From contig JAEZGN010000003.1 in the NCBI GenBank assembly GCA_023437305.1, positions 1-57,956 of the forward strand: a stretch of 57,956 nt of DNA, read 5' to 3'. Numbering within the stretch: the stretch's first letter is position 1; the number at the start of each line of letters is the position of its first letter. The notes beneath the pieces are model-generated. The model was not told the DNA's origin. It was given only the letters and a program-made list of their open reading frames with translations, and searched no databases. Positions 20,106 to 28,371 of this stretch are shown piece after piece. Origin of the DNA: Bacteroidota bacterium (GTDB lineage: Bacteria > Bacteroidota > Bacteroidia > Bacteroidales > Dysgonomonadaceae). The translations under genes were made by a program, and so were the position numbers.

Positions 20106-21257
20106 TTATCTTTTCTCTTTAGGAAGACTAGCCATCTTGATAATCTCCTGAACAACAGGTTTAGCCTTGTATTGTCTGTCAAACAATAAAGGATAGTCGG
20201 TACGGCCTTTCATTGGAAAGTCGTTTTTCCACGAATCTACATCGCTTACACCCCATAAGGTCACACGGGTTATTTTTTCCTTATTATCTATAAAGAGCTT
20301 AAAGAAACTTCCCATACGTTCTGTCCATGCTACTGAAACAGAATCAGGTAGTCCGGTTGTGTATGGATTCATTTTCTGATTATATGCCTCTATATCAGAG
20401 ATGTTTGCTCCAGTGTTGCGACGAGGAGAGGGTAGGGCACTAAGATCTAATTCTGTAACCATAACTTTTACGCCTGTTGAAGTATAATCATCAATAGTTG
20501 CCTGATATTCTTCCAAACTTGGGCTGTCCATCCCAAAATGTCCTTGCATACCAACAGCGTCGATTCGTATGTTTTTCTCCTTAAACGATTTTATCAAATT
20601 GATAATAGCTTCACGTTTGCCTTTATGCCATTCGTTGTAGTCGTTATAATAGAGTTCAGCATCAGGGTCAGCTTCATGAGCATATTGGAAAGCCAAAGGA
20701 ATAAACTCTTCTCCAAGAATTGTATAAAATTTGCTTTTACGATATGACCCATCTTCCATAATTGCTTCGTTTACCACATCCCAGCCTTTTATACGTCCCT
20801 TGTAGCGAGATACTACTGTCGTAATATATGTTTTGATGCGCTGTTTAAGAACTTCAGGTGATACGTCTTTTCCATCATTATCTACGAAGAACCACGCTGG
20901 AGCTTGTGAATGCCAAATTAGACAATGTCCTGTGATAAAAAGATTGTTTTGTTCTCCAAATTCTACAAACTTATCAGCATCTTCAAAGAAAAATTCACCT
21001 TCTTTAGGTTGCAGGAACATGCTTTTCATACAGTTTTCTGCTACTATGGCATCGAATTCGTTTTTCACGATATTTATCGATGCGGTATCTTTTCCATGTA
21101 TCTGAGTTACATTGAGAGCTGTCCCTATATAAAATTTTCCTTTTAGGGCTCCTTTTAGTGACGGTTCATTTTTTATTTCTTTATTACTTTTTGCGCTACA
21201 GGCAAATGCTGTCATCAGCAATAAAGAAATGAGAAAATAATAAATGTTTTGTTTCAT
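20106..21257 (-). CDS. GH10 endo-beta-1,4-xylanase, lipoprotein
   Basis: 383 residues. The signal peptide ends in MTAFAC, so Cys20 would be lipidated. The TIM-barrel has the GH10 hallmarks LIWHSQAPAWF, acid/base Glu164 in WDVVNEA, and nucleophile Glu269 in VTELDLS; a conserved late motif is VTLWGVSDVDSW. It hydrolyses the beta-1,4-xylan backbone by a retaining mechanism. As a lipoprotein it may sit on the cell surface or face the periplasm; the sequence does not settle which. It is the only recognisable endo-xylanase in the window, so initial attack on polymeric xylan depends on it or on enzymes coded elsewhere. Confidence 0.96.
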   Translation of the reverse strand: MKQNIYYFLISLLLMTAFACSAKSNKEIKNEPSLKGALKGKFYIGTALNVTQIHGKDTASINIVKNEFDAIVAENCMKSMFLQPKEGEFFFEDADKFVEFGEQNNLFITGHCLIWHSQAPAWFFVDNDGKDVSPEVLKQRIKTYITTVVSRYKGRIKGWDVVNEAIMEDGSYRKSKFYTILGEEFIPLAFQYAHEADPDAELYYNDYNEWHKGKREAIINLIKSFKEKNIRIDAVGMQGHFGMDSPSLEEYQATIDDYTSTGVKVMVTELDLSALPSPRRNTGANISDIEAYNQKMNPYTTGLPDSVSVAWTERMGSFFKLFIDNKEKITRVTLWGVSDVDSWKNDFPMKGRTDYPLLFDRQYKAKPVVQEIIKMASLPKEKR

Positions 21258-21282
21258 ATTAAAATATTTTATAGAGTTATTT

Positions 21283-22695
21283 TTATTTCAAATGTCTCTC
21301 TTCAATCTCCATATTTATTTTGTCGATTACATTATCTTCCAGCTCATATCGGGATATGATGAACATGGCTAAAAGAAGAAGTATTGCAGGAATTACAGCA
21401 ACAAGCCATAAAATACCTTGTTCGGCAAAGGCAGATTGTGTAACTTGGTTGTCTTTGTCGAATCCGACAAATGCCAATACCAGTCCCGGAACAACACCTC
21501 CTAAGGCCATTCCTGCCTTATAGAAGATGCCTGTCAAAGCATTGACGATGCCCGAAATTCTTTTTCCTGTAGTATGCTCTCCATACGAGATTACTTCCGG
21601 AACCAGAGCCCACATATATCCCGTAGCAACAATTATTCCTGTCGATTTGATGAATTGAGCAACGAAGACTAGCCAGACCTGAGTCTTAAGTGCAGGTATT
21701 ACCGAAATTGCATATAACAATCCCATACCAATAATGGCAACCGTTAAAAATACATAGAACATTTGCTTTTTGCCGATTGCTCGTTTGATGGCAGGCACCA
21801 TCGGCATAAAAATAAAGGCAGGGATAGATCCCAAAGCCATAAAGTATGGAAGCATATCGGGAGCCTGCACGTTGTAAATCATATAATACGACCCGGCCGA
21901 ATTGCCGATTGCCATCATAGCAAAAGCTGTGATGAAGAAAAAAGCCAGTATTCTCAGAGGACGATTATGTTTAAATTCTATCCACAAGTCCGAAACTTTT
22001 ACATTTTCTGTTTCTTTCTCAGCCATTACTACCCGTTCTTTAGTCTGAGTAAAGCAGAAAATTAAAAGGGTTAATCCGACTAAGGCATAAATAGTCATTG
22101 TGATAAACCATGCGTTGGCAGATTCCGGCGAATTAATTTTTCCGTCGGATGAAAAGAACTTTACAAGAATTGGTATTCCATAACCTACCGCCAGTCCTCC
22201 CAGATTTGCCATAAACATGCGTACCGAAGTCAGTTTGGTGATTTCATCTGTGTCGCGTGTAAGTGAGGCATTCAATGCTCCATAAGGAACATTTATAAGG
22301 GTATAAAGCATCGATAAACCAACATACGTAATATAAGCATACAGCAATGACCCCGAAAATCCATTCCAAAAACAGAGGATGGCAAAGCCCGTAAGCGGTA
22401 TACCTCCAAGCACCAGATAAGAACGGTATTTACCTAATTTCGGATTGTGTTTATCTACAAATGCTCCAACTATAGGATCCCATATTACGTCAACAATGCG
22501 TACTATAAGAAACATAACACCTGCTGCGGCAGCAGAAATGCCGAATACATTTGTATAGAAAATGAGAAGGTACATGGATACCGTCTGATAGATAAGGTTT
22601 TGGGCTAAATCGCCCGAGCCGAATCCAATGCGTTGTATTCCCGATAATTTGTAAAAACCTTTTGACTCGGCTTTACCTTGTGATGTTGATTCCAT
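21283..22695 (-). CDS. GPH/MFS-type sugar (oligosaccharide) cation symporter
   Basis: 470 residues with about 12 hydrophobic segments. It shows GPH family features: SGIQRIGFGSGDLAQN at the start, the WDPIVGAFVDKH motif after TM2 (substrate/cation site region of MelB-like carriers), and YGALNASLTRD in the first half. The C-terminus is cytoplasmic (NVIDKINMEIEERHLK). Position between a xylanase and a signal-less GH43 suggests inner-membrane uptake of xylobiose, xylo-oligosaccharides or aldouronates. No PTS domain is attached. Gaps to its neighbours are 12 and 25 bases, so it is part of the operon. Confidence 0.9.
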   Translation of the reverse strand: MESTSQGKAESKGFYKLSGIQRIGFGSGDLAQNLIYQTVSMYLLIFYTNVFGISAAAAGVMFLIVRIVDVIWDPIVGAFVDKHNPKLGKYRSYLVLGGIPLTGFAILCFWNGFSGSLLYAYITYVGLSMLYTLINVPYGALNASLTRDTDEITKLTSVRMFMANLGGLAVGYGIPILVKFFSSDGKINSPESANAWFITMTIYALVGLTLLIFCFTQTKERVVMAEKETENVKVSDLWIEFKHNRPLRILAFFFITAFAMMAIGNSAGSYYMIYNVQAPDMLPYFMALGSIPAFIFMPMVPAIKRAIGKKQMFYVFLTVAIIGMGLLYAISVIPALKTQVWLVFVAQFIKSTGIIVATGYMWALVPEVISYGEHTTGKRISGIVNALTGIFYKAGMALGGVVPGLVLAFVGFDKDNQVTQSAFAEQGILWLVAVIPAILLLLAMFIISRYELEDNVIDKINMEIEERHLK

Positions 22696-22707
22696 TGTAT
22701 GTTTTAT

Positions 22708-24639
22708 TTATTTTTTAATTAATTCAACTTCGAATGAAGATGCGGGAAGACCTTCCTTATTCTTCAGGTTGGCTCCTTCTGGATTGTCAGCCCAGCCATA
22801 TCGTACAGATATAGGTTGTTGCACCTGATTGCTCCATACTTTTATTGTATTTCTGTTTAATACAGCCGCTTCTGCCCAAACATACCTGTTATCTGCCCCT
22901 GCAACAGTGAATCCGTTAAGCACCTGGTTGGAATATAGACCAGATCCTACAGAAGAGAAAGTGAGAATGATATTGTTACCTTTAACCTCGAAGCTTTCTA
23001 ATTGGGGGCCTCTGCTTACAATTGTGGTGTCGTCATAAGCTACACGTTGAGCTTCCAAAGCCAAACGAAGACCTACTCCTTTTTTGTTTTGCGGGTGGAT
23101 ATCGTTCCATTCACCGAGTCCTAAAGTGACAGCCATACCTGTACATGGTAAACTCAAGGCTTTTCTTTGTGCTTCTCTAAGTTCTGCCATACCACTTTCC
23201 GAAGGATATTTATTTGCTCTGTTAAGTTCCGGTAGTTGAGCGTATATAAATGGTAGTTCCGGTTCATTTCGTTGGATTCTCCAATCTTTGATCAAATCCT
23301 TAAATAAGGCTTCATATTCTTTTGCCCTGCTTATGTTCGACTCACCTTGATACCAGATTACACCTTTGATCTTATAGTTGTTTGATGGAGCAATCATGCC
23401 GTTATACAGCGCGGTTGGTTTATCCTGATAAGAAGTATAGCCTCCATCTAAAGGTAGATTTTCTACTCCGACACGATATTTCCATTCTCCAGTTAAATCG
23501 ATTGTCCTGTCGCTCAGAATCATTTTATATGGCTTTTCTTCCATAAATGTACCTCCTCTATTGGTAACAACTCGTATAGCAACTGTATTTTTCCCAGCTT
23601 TAAGTATTCCTTCGGGAACATTATAGATACGTGGCGGATATTGATAACTTGTTGTACCAACAAATTTCCCGTTAACAAAGGTTGAGTCCGCATCTATTAT
23701 ATATCCTAAGCGTAAGATTGCTGCTTGGGCTGCTTCATCTTTTGTTAGTTCAAACTCTTTACGAAACCAAATGACACTCCTATTTACTTCCATGTCTTTT
23801 TCTCTCCATGAGCCCGGGAGATAATAATCTTTCCATTCCGATATATCAATACCTTCTTTATGCCAGCTACCTGCACCTTTGTCAATTGGTCTGATGCCAG
23901 ACCATCTTTCAAGTCTTTCTTTTTGTTCTCTTTTTTTAGTATCTTCGATAAATCCTACTGTTGCAAACTTTTCAGCTTCAGCATTGAGCTCTGGATATTT
24001 CTTTATAGTCTCGCCACTAATCCATGCTTCAACAGGAGTGCCTCCAATGGCAGTACTTATAAGTCCTATAGGGACTTTATACTTATCATACAACTCTTTT
24101 GCAAAAAAGTATGCTGTAGCCGAAAATTCCATGATGTTTGCCTGTGAAGCTTCTTTCCATTCACCATCTTTATAATCAACTAGGGGATCGCCGAAAGCAT
24201 AATTGTTTGGCATACGGAAAAGTCTTATATATGGATTATTAATCTCTTTTACTTCTTCACGGTACAAATCGAGTGTTCGTCTGATCGGTAATTCCATGTT
24301 AGATTGCCCAGAGCATAACCAAACATCTCCAAATAAAATGTTTTTAATTATAATGTCATTGATCTGTATTTCGGAGGGTTCCCCTCCTTTTTGTGCAGGT
24401 AAAATAACTGCCCAATCTCCATTTTTATCGGCTTTTGTCTTATATGTTTCTCCTCGAAATTTTACAATTACAGATTCTTTAGGTGATGCCCAGCCCCATA
24501 CTTTTACAGGGGTATCTCTTTGAAGTATCATCCCGTCGCTAATCAGGCGAGGTAATTTTACTTTCGCACTTGATTGTATACCATAACCCAAAATGAATAG
24601 TACAATCAAACAGAATTTTACAATATTTTTACTTTGCAT
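22708..24639 (-). CDS. Sialate-O-acetylesterase-like (SASA) carbohydrate esterase
   Basis: 643 residues with a signal peptide (about 1-25). The SGNH-type nucleophile is Ser113 in CSGQSNMELPI; ISTAIGGTPVEAWIS and IWYQGESN are further conserved blocks, and a His lies in GEWNDIHPQNK. A beta-galactosidase-like sandwich (about 270-400, WFRKEFELTKDEA...AIRVVTNRGG) is inserted between the halves, as usual in long SASA proteins. In xylan operons such proteins act as acetyl-xylan or acetyl-glucuronoxylan esterases; here it starts 11 bases after GH115, suggesting removal of acetyl groups near glucuronic acid branches. Exact specificity is inference. Confidence 0.88.
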   Translation of the reverse strand: MQSKNIVKFCLIVLFILGYGIQSSAKVKLPRLISDGMILQRDTPVKVWGWASPKESVIVKFRGETYKTKADKNGDWAVILPAQKGGEPSEIQINDIIIKNILFGDVWLCSGQSNMELPIRRTLDLYREEVKEINNPYIRLFRMPNNYAFGDPLVDYKDGEWKEASQANIMEFSATAYFFAKELYDKYKVPIGLISTAIGGTPVEAWISGETIKKYPELNAEAEKFATVGFIEDTKKREQKERLERWSGIRPIDKGAGSWHKEGIDISEWKDYYLPGSWREKDMEVNRSVIWFRKEFELTKDEAAQAAILRLGYIIDADSTFVNGKFVGTTSYQYPPRIYNVPEGILKAGKNTVAIRVVTNRGGTFMEEKPYKMILSDRTIDLTGEWKYRVGVENLPLDGGYTSYQDKPTALYNGMIAPSNNYKIKGVIWYQGESNISRAKEYEALFKDLIKDWRIQRNEPELPFIYAQLPELNRANKYPSESGMAELREAQRKALSLPCTGMAVTLGLGEWNDIHPQNKKGVGLRLALEAQRVAYDDTTIVSRGPQLESFEVKGNNIILTFSSVGSGLYSNQVLNGFTVAGADNRYVWAEAAVLNRNTIKVWSNQVQQPISVRYGWADNPEGANLKNKEGLPASSFEVELIKK

Positions 24640-24650
24640 ATTATTAAACT

Positions 24651-27170
24651 TTATTTCAATTTGCTTTCAGGTGCACCTAAGTAGGAAGGTTTAAGACCTC
24701 CAGTATCTATTAATATTTTTTGTAGAACAATGCCTGGTTCTAATACCCTGAATCGAAGACTGTGTTTTCCTTTTTGCATTATCGTATGCTTTGTGGTCGA
24801 TTTAATTATCGCTTCTGCCTGCCATAGACCAAGCTCGCCTTTGTAATGTCCATTGAAATTTACAATTTGTTCATTTTTACCATCAAATGAGATTGCATAA
24901 CGAAGCCCTTTATTTGCATTGAAATTCAATGTCGGAGAAAGTAATAGATGTACATTAAAGTCTCCTGTCGATTCGAAATCAATGTCATACTCGAGATAGA
25001 TATTATCATTTTCTTTTGGATAGATATTTTGAGGGAAAGTAGTCATGGCTGATTTTGTCTTCCCCATATCCGGTATCATGTCCCAATATATCCTGTCTGA
25101 ATTATTCAAGCGACTGTAATTGCCCGCTTCAATAGAAACATAACCGTTTTTCTCGACAAAAACTTTGTCCTTATAGTCTGTTGTCTGCATTATGTATTCT
25201 ACCTTAGGTATAATGCTTTTAGGTGGATTGTTCCAACTTTTATATCCTATACGTACTTGATCCATCATATGCGGCCATTTACCTCCGGCTATAGTCTGAT
25301 TGTAATGTATAGTCAATAATGAATCTCTCTGAAAACATTCTTTTACTTTATCTGCCCAATAATTAGCCTGTACATCTTTTTTAGCTGCATAAAAGTTATT
25401 CTTTGCTTGAGCATAATACATTTCATAAAGATTGGAACATGCATTGATTGGAAACAATACCAGCTGATCGAATGCATCTTTATATTCACTCGGCATGAGG
25501 TAATATAAACGCATAGCATCGATTACCAGATTGCGATAATCGTTCATTACAGTCTCAAATTCGTTATAATTGTCAAGGCTATAAGTCTTAGCATTCAGTA
25601 ATTCAGGAGTAACGCGTCTATTGTATTTTGAGTAAAGATTAATCAATCGTGCCGCTTCTTTTGCGTATGTACTTCCGAATTGCTGTTCGCACCACTTTTC
25701 TGTATGATCCAATAGGTTATGCGGCTTGAATTGGCTGGGATTCCATGCCATATCGAGAAAGAAACTGATTGGATATTCCATTGGTTTCAGATCTCCTACA
25801 TTAACAACCCATATACGATCCACTCCATGTGTGTAGGTAAGATTCATCTGTTCCCAGACACGTTGTATCGGATTTATATTGATCCATTTCGAGTTTCGGG
25901 GAGCACCTACATAATCGAAGTGATAGTACATTCCATATCCTCCTTTATGCGGTTTCGAGTTGATTTCGGGAAGTTTTCGTACATTTCCCCAATTGTCGTC
26001 ACAAAAAAGGAGTGTGACGTCATCAGGCACTCGCATACCTTGATCGTAATAATCTTGTACTTCTTTATACAGAGCCCAAACCTGAGGTGTTTCTTCCGGT
26101 TTCTTTCCTGTAAATTCGCTTATTATCTTTCGTTGATCCTTTACTATTTTTTCGAGTAAAGCGATGTTTGTGTCTTCGCTCATCGCTTCATCTCCATCAC
26201 CGCGCATGCCCACTGTTACTACTTTTTCCCAGTCTTTAGCTCGCTTCATTCCAAACTTCCAAGATTCTTGTAGCGCTTTTGTGTTTTTAGTATAGTCCCA
26301 TATATTTGGCAGGTTATTTCTTCGTACATAACGATGCCAGTCGGATTGTGCCATAGCCATCGGTTCGTGGTGAGATGTACTCATAACAATCCCCATTTCG
26401 TTTGCTAAAACTCCGTTTTGGGGATCGTCGTCATAGAATGCGCTTCCCCACATGGCCGGCCAGAGGAAATTTCCTTTCAGGCGAAGAATTAACTCAAAAA
26501 CTTTCTCGTAAAATTTACTATTAAATCCTCCAAATGTTGCATTAGCCCAACCACTAAGGGCAGGGGCTTCATCATTAAGGAATATGCCTCTGTATTTTAC
26601 AGCAGGTTCTCCTTCTGTATATTTTCCTCTCTTTATATATATATTCTGTTGTTTTTTTATTGGAACATCTGCCCAATAATACCAAGGAGAAACTCCTATT
26701 TGTTTAGACAGTTCGTATATACCATATATGGTACCTCGTTTATCGCTACCAGCTATAACTAAAGCTTCCTTTACTCCTTCAAAAGGATTTTGTACCGTTT
26801 GAATCAAATATTTCTCATATTTCCCTTGCAATTCAGAGGCATTGACTTTTTTATTTTTTACCAAATCATCAATGTATTTGCTCTTACCGATAGTGCCGAT
26901 CAACAATACAGTTTCTTCGGCAGACACTTTATCTACTTTCAATATAGGAGATACTCCTGTTACTTTATCTATATCCACAGATAAGTTGGTTATTGCTTTC
27001 AGTATTCCGGAGTCTATATTGTTATCGATCAATATAGATGCGGCAACGAAAGGTTTTACCAGTGTGAAGGCATCCTCTTTGGCAGAGAATGAAACAAATT
27101 GATCTGCCTGAGCAAATAAAATCAAAGGGAATAAACAGATCGTTAATAGAATGTACTTTATATTTTTCAT
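24651..27170 (-). CDS. GH115 alpha-glucuronidase
   Basis: 839 residues, the usual length of GH115. It has a signal peptide (about 1-22, ILFAQADQ), an N-terminal GH67/GH20-like domain (GTIYGIYELSKQIGVSPWYYW), the catalytic barrel with FLNDEAPALSGWA, LKGNFLWPAMWGSAFYDDDP, GMRGDGDEAM and WVVNVGDLKPMEYP, and a C-terminal beta-sandwich ending IDTGGLKPSYLGAPES. GH115 removes 4-O-methyl-glucuronic acid from internal xylose residues of xylan, which GH67 cannot. It is the first gene of the eight-gene minus operon, about 88 bases from the inferred transcription start. A relic of a second GH115 lies across the divergent promoter region at 28069-28362. Confidence 0.96.
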   Translation of the reverse strand: MKNIKYILLTICLFPLILFAQADQFVSFSAKEDAFTLVKPFVAASILIDNNIDSGILKAITNLSVDIDKVTGVSPILKVDKVSAEETVLLIGTIGKSKYIDDLVKNKKVNASELQGKYEKYLIQTVQNPFEGVKEALVIAGSDKRGTIYGIYELSKQIGVSPWYYWADVPIKKQQNIYIKRGKYTEGEPAVKYRGIFLNDEAPALSGWANATFGGFNSKFYEKVFELILRLKGNFLWPAMWGSAFYDDDPQNGVLANEMGIVMSTSHHEPMAMAQSDWHRYVRRNNLPNIWDYTKNTKALQESWKFGMKRAKDWEKVVTVGMRGDGDEAMSEDTNIALLEKIVKDQRKIISEFTGKKPEETPQVWALYKEVQDYYDQGMRVPDDVTLLFCDDNWGNVRKLPEINSKPHKGGYGMYYHFDYVGAPRNSKWININPIQRVWEQMNLTYTHGVDRIWVVNVGDLKPMEYPISFFLDMAWNPSQFKPHNLLDHTEKWCEQQFGSTYAKEAARLINLYSKYNRRVTPELLNAKTYSLDNYNEFETVMNDYRNLVIDAMRLYYLMPSEYKDAFDQLVLFPINACSNLYEMYYAQAKNNFYAAKKDVQANYWADKVKECFQRDSLLTIHYNQTIAGGKWPHMMDQVRIGYKSWNNPPKSIIPKVEYIMQTTDYKDKVFVEKNGYVSIEAGNYSRLNNSDRIYWDMIPDMGKTKSAMTTFPQNIYPKENDNIYLEYDIDFESTGDFNVHLLLSPTLNFNANKGLRYAISFDGKNEQIVNFNGHYKGELGLWQAEAIIKSTTKHTIMQKGKHSLRFRVLEPGIVLQKILIDTGGLKPSYLGAPESKLK

Positions 27171-27265
27171 GATATATGATAGATTTTCAGTATCGATAGT
27201 TATACCATCATGCCGATATAAAACCGGTTAATTTTAGTCTAAGAATATGTATGGTATGTATTAAA

Positions 27266-27373
27266 CAAAATTAAAATAAGCAAAGTGAATCGGATGCTTT
27301 TATTGTATACTATTACCCGAATAAATGTCTTATCTACATCGTATTTGTTGCATATCCTTTCGTTTTTGTCTTA
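27266..27373 (-). promoter_or_regulatory. HTCS-type operator plus promoter for the GH115 operon
   Basis: On the minus strand the 21-base-spaced repeats are TAAGACA (27373-27367) and TGCAACA (27352-27346), a degenerate version of TGCGACA. From the ATATGC at 27355-27350 there are exactly 76 bases to the perfect -7 box TAATTTTG (27273-27266). The module is 108 bases, as for susC and the plus-strand GH43. Between operator and -7 box lies the left arm (27299-27333) of a 35-bp perfect inverted repeat. A TTTGCTT just before the -7 box is also shared with the mirror module. Confidence 0.75.
27299..27333. repeat. Left arm of a 35-bp perfect inverted repeat
   Basis: This stretch is the exact reverse complement of 27822-27856, 488 bases away. 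Beyond the arms the two sides diverge at many positions, though the operator and -7 box stay in register. It sits between the operator and the -7 box of each divergent promoter. Confidence 0.9.
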
Positions 27374-27781
27374 CTACTGTTGTTTAAGCCATTAAGCTTA
27401 TTTGAAATTCTAATTTTAGTCTGGAAAAATTATGATTAATCAAGTGTTATTTTTTATCTCCTCATTTTAAGGAGCAGCCTTCATTCAATAGTAACTAAGA
27501 AAATAACAAGCAAATTCCACTTAAGATATATTAGGAGGTTTTAAATCCATGAGTATTAATGCTTGTTTTTAAATGTCCAATCAATTCTAAGCTTATTCGA
27601 TGAACATAATAATCTTTATCAAACTTCTTGTTTTACACTGAATATATAAGCTTACTTTTTCGTCTTTTTTTTGTGAAATATTAAATTCAGGATATCGAAT
27701 TATTTTTTTTGTAGATATAACGTATCTATATGTGGTTAAGGTGGAAAATATTTTGATAAATAAGTTGTTGGATCTTGCTCG
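27374..27781. other. Centre of the divergent promoter region, no gene seen
   Basis: About 400 AT-rich bases lie between the two mirrored operators. A small hairpin CTCCT/AGGAG occurs at 27458-27474, and AGGAGG precedes a tiny 7-residue frame at 27549-27572. I see no credible protein gene, RNA gene or recombinase. Confidence 0.4.
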
Positions 27782-27889
27782 TGCGACAAAAGTGAAAGAA
27801 TATGCGACCCTTTTTATGTGCATAAGACATTTATTCGGGTAATAGTATACAATAAAGGTGATTAATCTTTTTTGCTTGTCTTAAATTTG
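27782..27889 (+). promoter_or_regulatory. HTCS-type operator plus promoter for the GH43/GH51 operon
   Basis: TGCGACA (27782-27788) and TGCGACC (27803-27809) are 21 bases apart. From the ATATGC at 27800-27805 there are exactly 76 bases to the perfect -7 box TAAATTTG (27882-27889). It is a mirror image of the GH115 module, including the 35-bp arm at 27822-27856 and the 25-base distance from that arm to the -7 box. The inferred start near 27896 leaves a leader of about 475 bases before the GH43 ATG; the GH115 relic lies inside that leader. Confidence 0.75.
27822..27856. repeat. Right arm of a 35-bp perfect inverted repeat
   Basis: Exact reverse complement of 27299-27333. The susC module has a different sequence at the equivalent place, so promoter function alone does not require this identity. 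Confidence 0.9.
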
Positions 27890-28068
27890 TTGTATCTCAT
27901 AAGCTCGGTTTTTTACTAGCAATAATTATATATAATATCTACTATAACCATGAAAAATGTGATGTGTCTATAACTATAAATTACATAGATAAGAAAAATA
28001 TTCTTCTTTATTTAAACAGCTAAGTCCGCTGCTTTTAACAATGTCAGACCTTTGGTTTACAACTTTAA

Positions 28069-28362
28069 AGAAAATCTGGCAAAATCTACAGTATTAAACC
28101 ATTGCCTCCCGTGAACGCGGATTTGGCATTAATATCCCATAACAAACATTTTCGAAATGAAATTCTTGATAATATCCGCAGGTTAGACGTAGAGTTCGAT
28201 GTTGATAATCTCGGTATTCACACATTGAAGGTATTTATGGTGGATCCGGAAGCCGTTCTTGTAAAGATTGTCGTAAATCCGGATAACAAATATCCCAATT
28301 ACTTTGGTGCTATACCAAAGTTGTTTAAAAAAAGAAAGACAGAAATATTAAAACAAATATAA
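28069..28362 (+). pseudogene. Relic: C-terminal domain of a second GH115 alpha-glucuronidase
   Basis: An open frame of 97 codons begins after an in-frame TAA (28066-28068) and has no ATG near its front, only a TTG at 28102. The encoded end (LGIHTLKVFMVDPEAVLVKI and then PNYFGAIPK) lines up with the last part of the intact GH115 (KGKHSLRFRVLEPGIVLQKI and then PSYLGAPES), and the preceding YSIKPLPPVN and DNIRRLDVEF fit the same beta-sandwich. The catalytic barrel is absent. It differs too much from the neighbour to be a recent partial duplicate, so it looks like the remains of a distinct GH115 gene that once headed the plus operon. It ends 9 bases before the GH43 start and may still be translated as part of the leader. 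Confidence 0.65.
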
Positions 28363-28371
28363 CATAAAAAA

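Noticed and set aside
27549..27572. Seven-residue frame after a good AGGAGG
   Set aside because: Bacteroidota rely little on Shine-Dalgarno pairing, and a 7-codon frame between operators has no further support.
27593..27823. 76-codon minus-strand frame in the divergent promoter region
   Set aside because: It overlaps the operator of the plus operon, and its sequence looks like translated AT-rich DNA.
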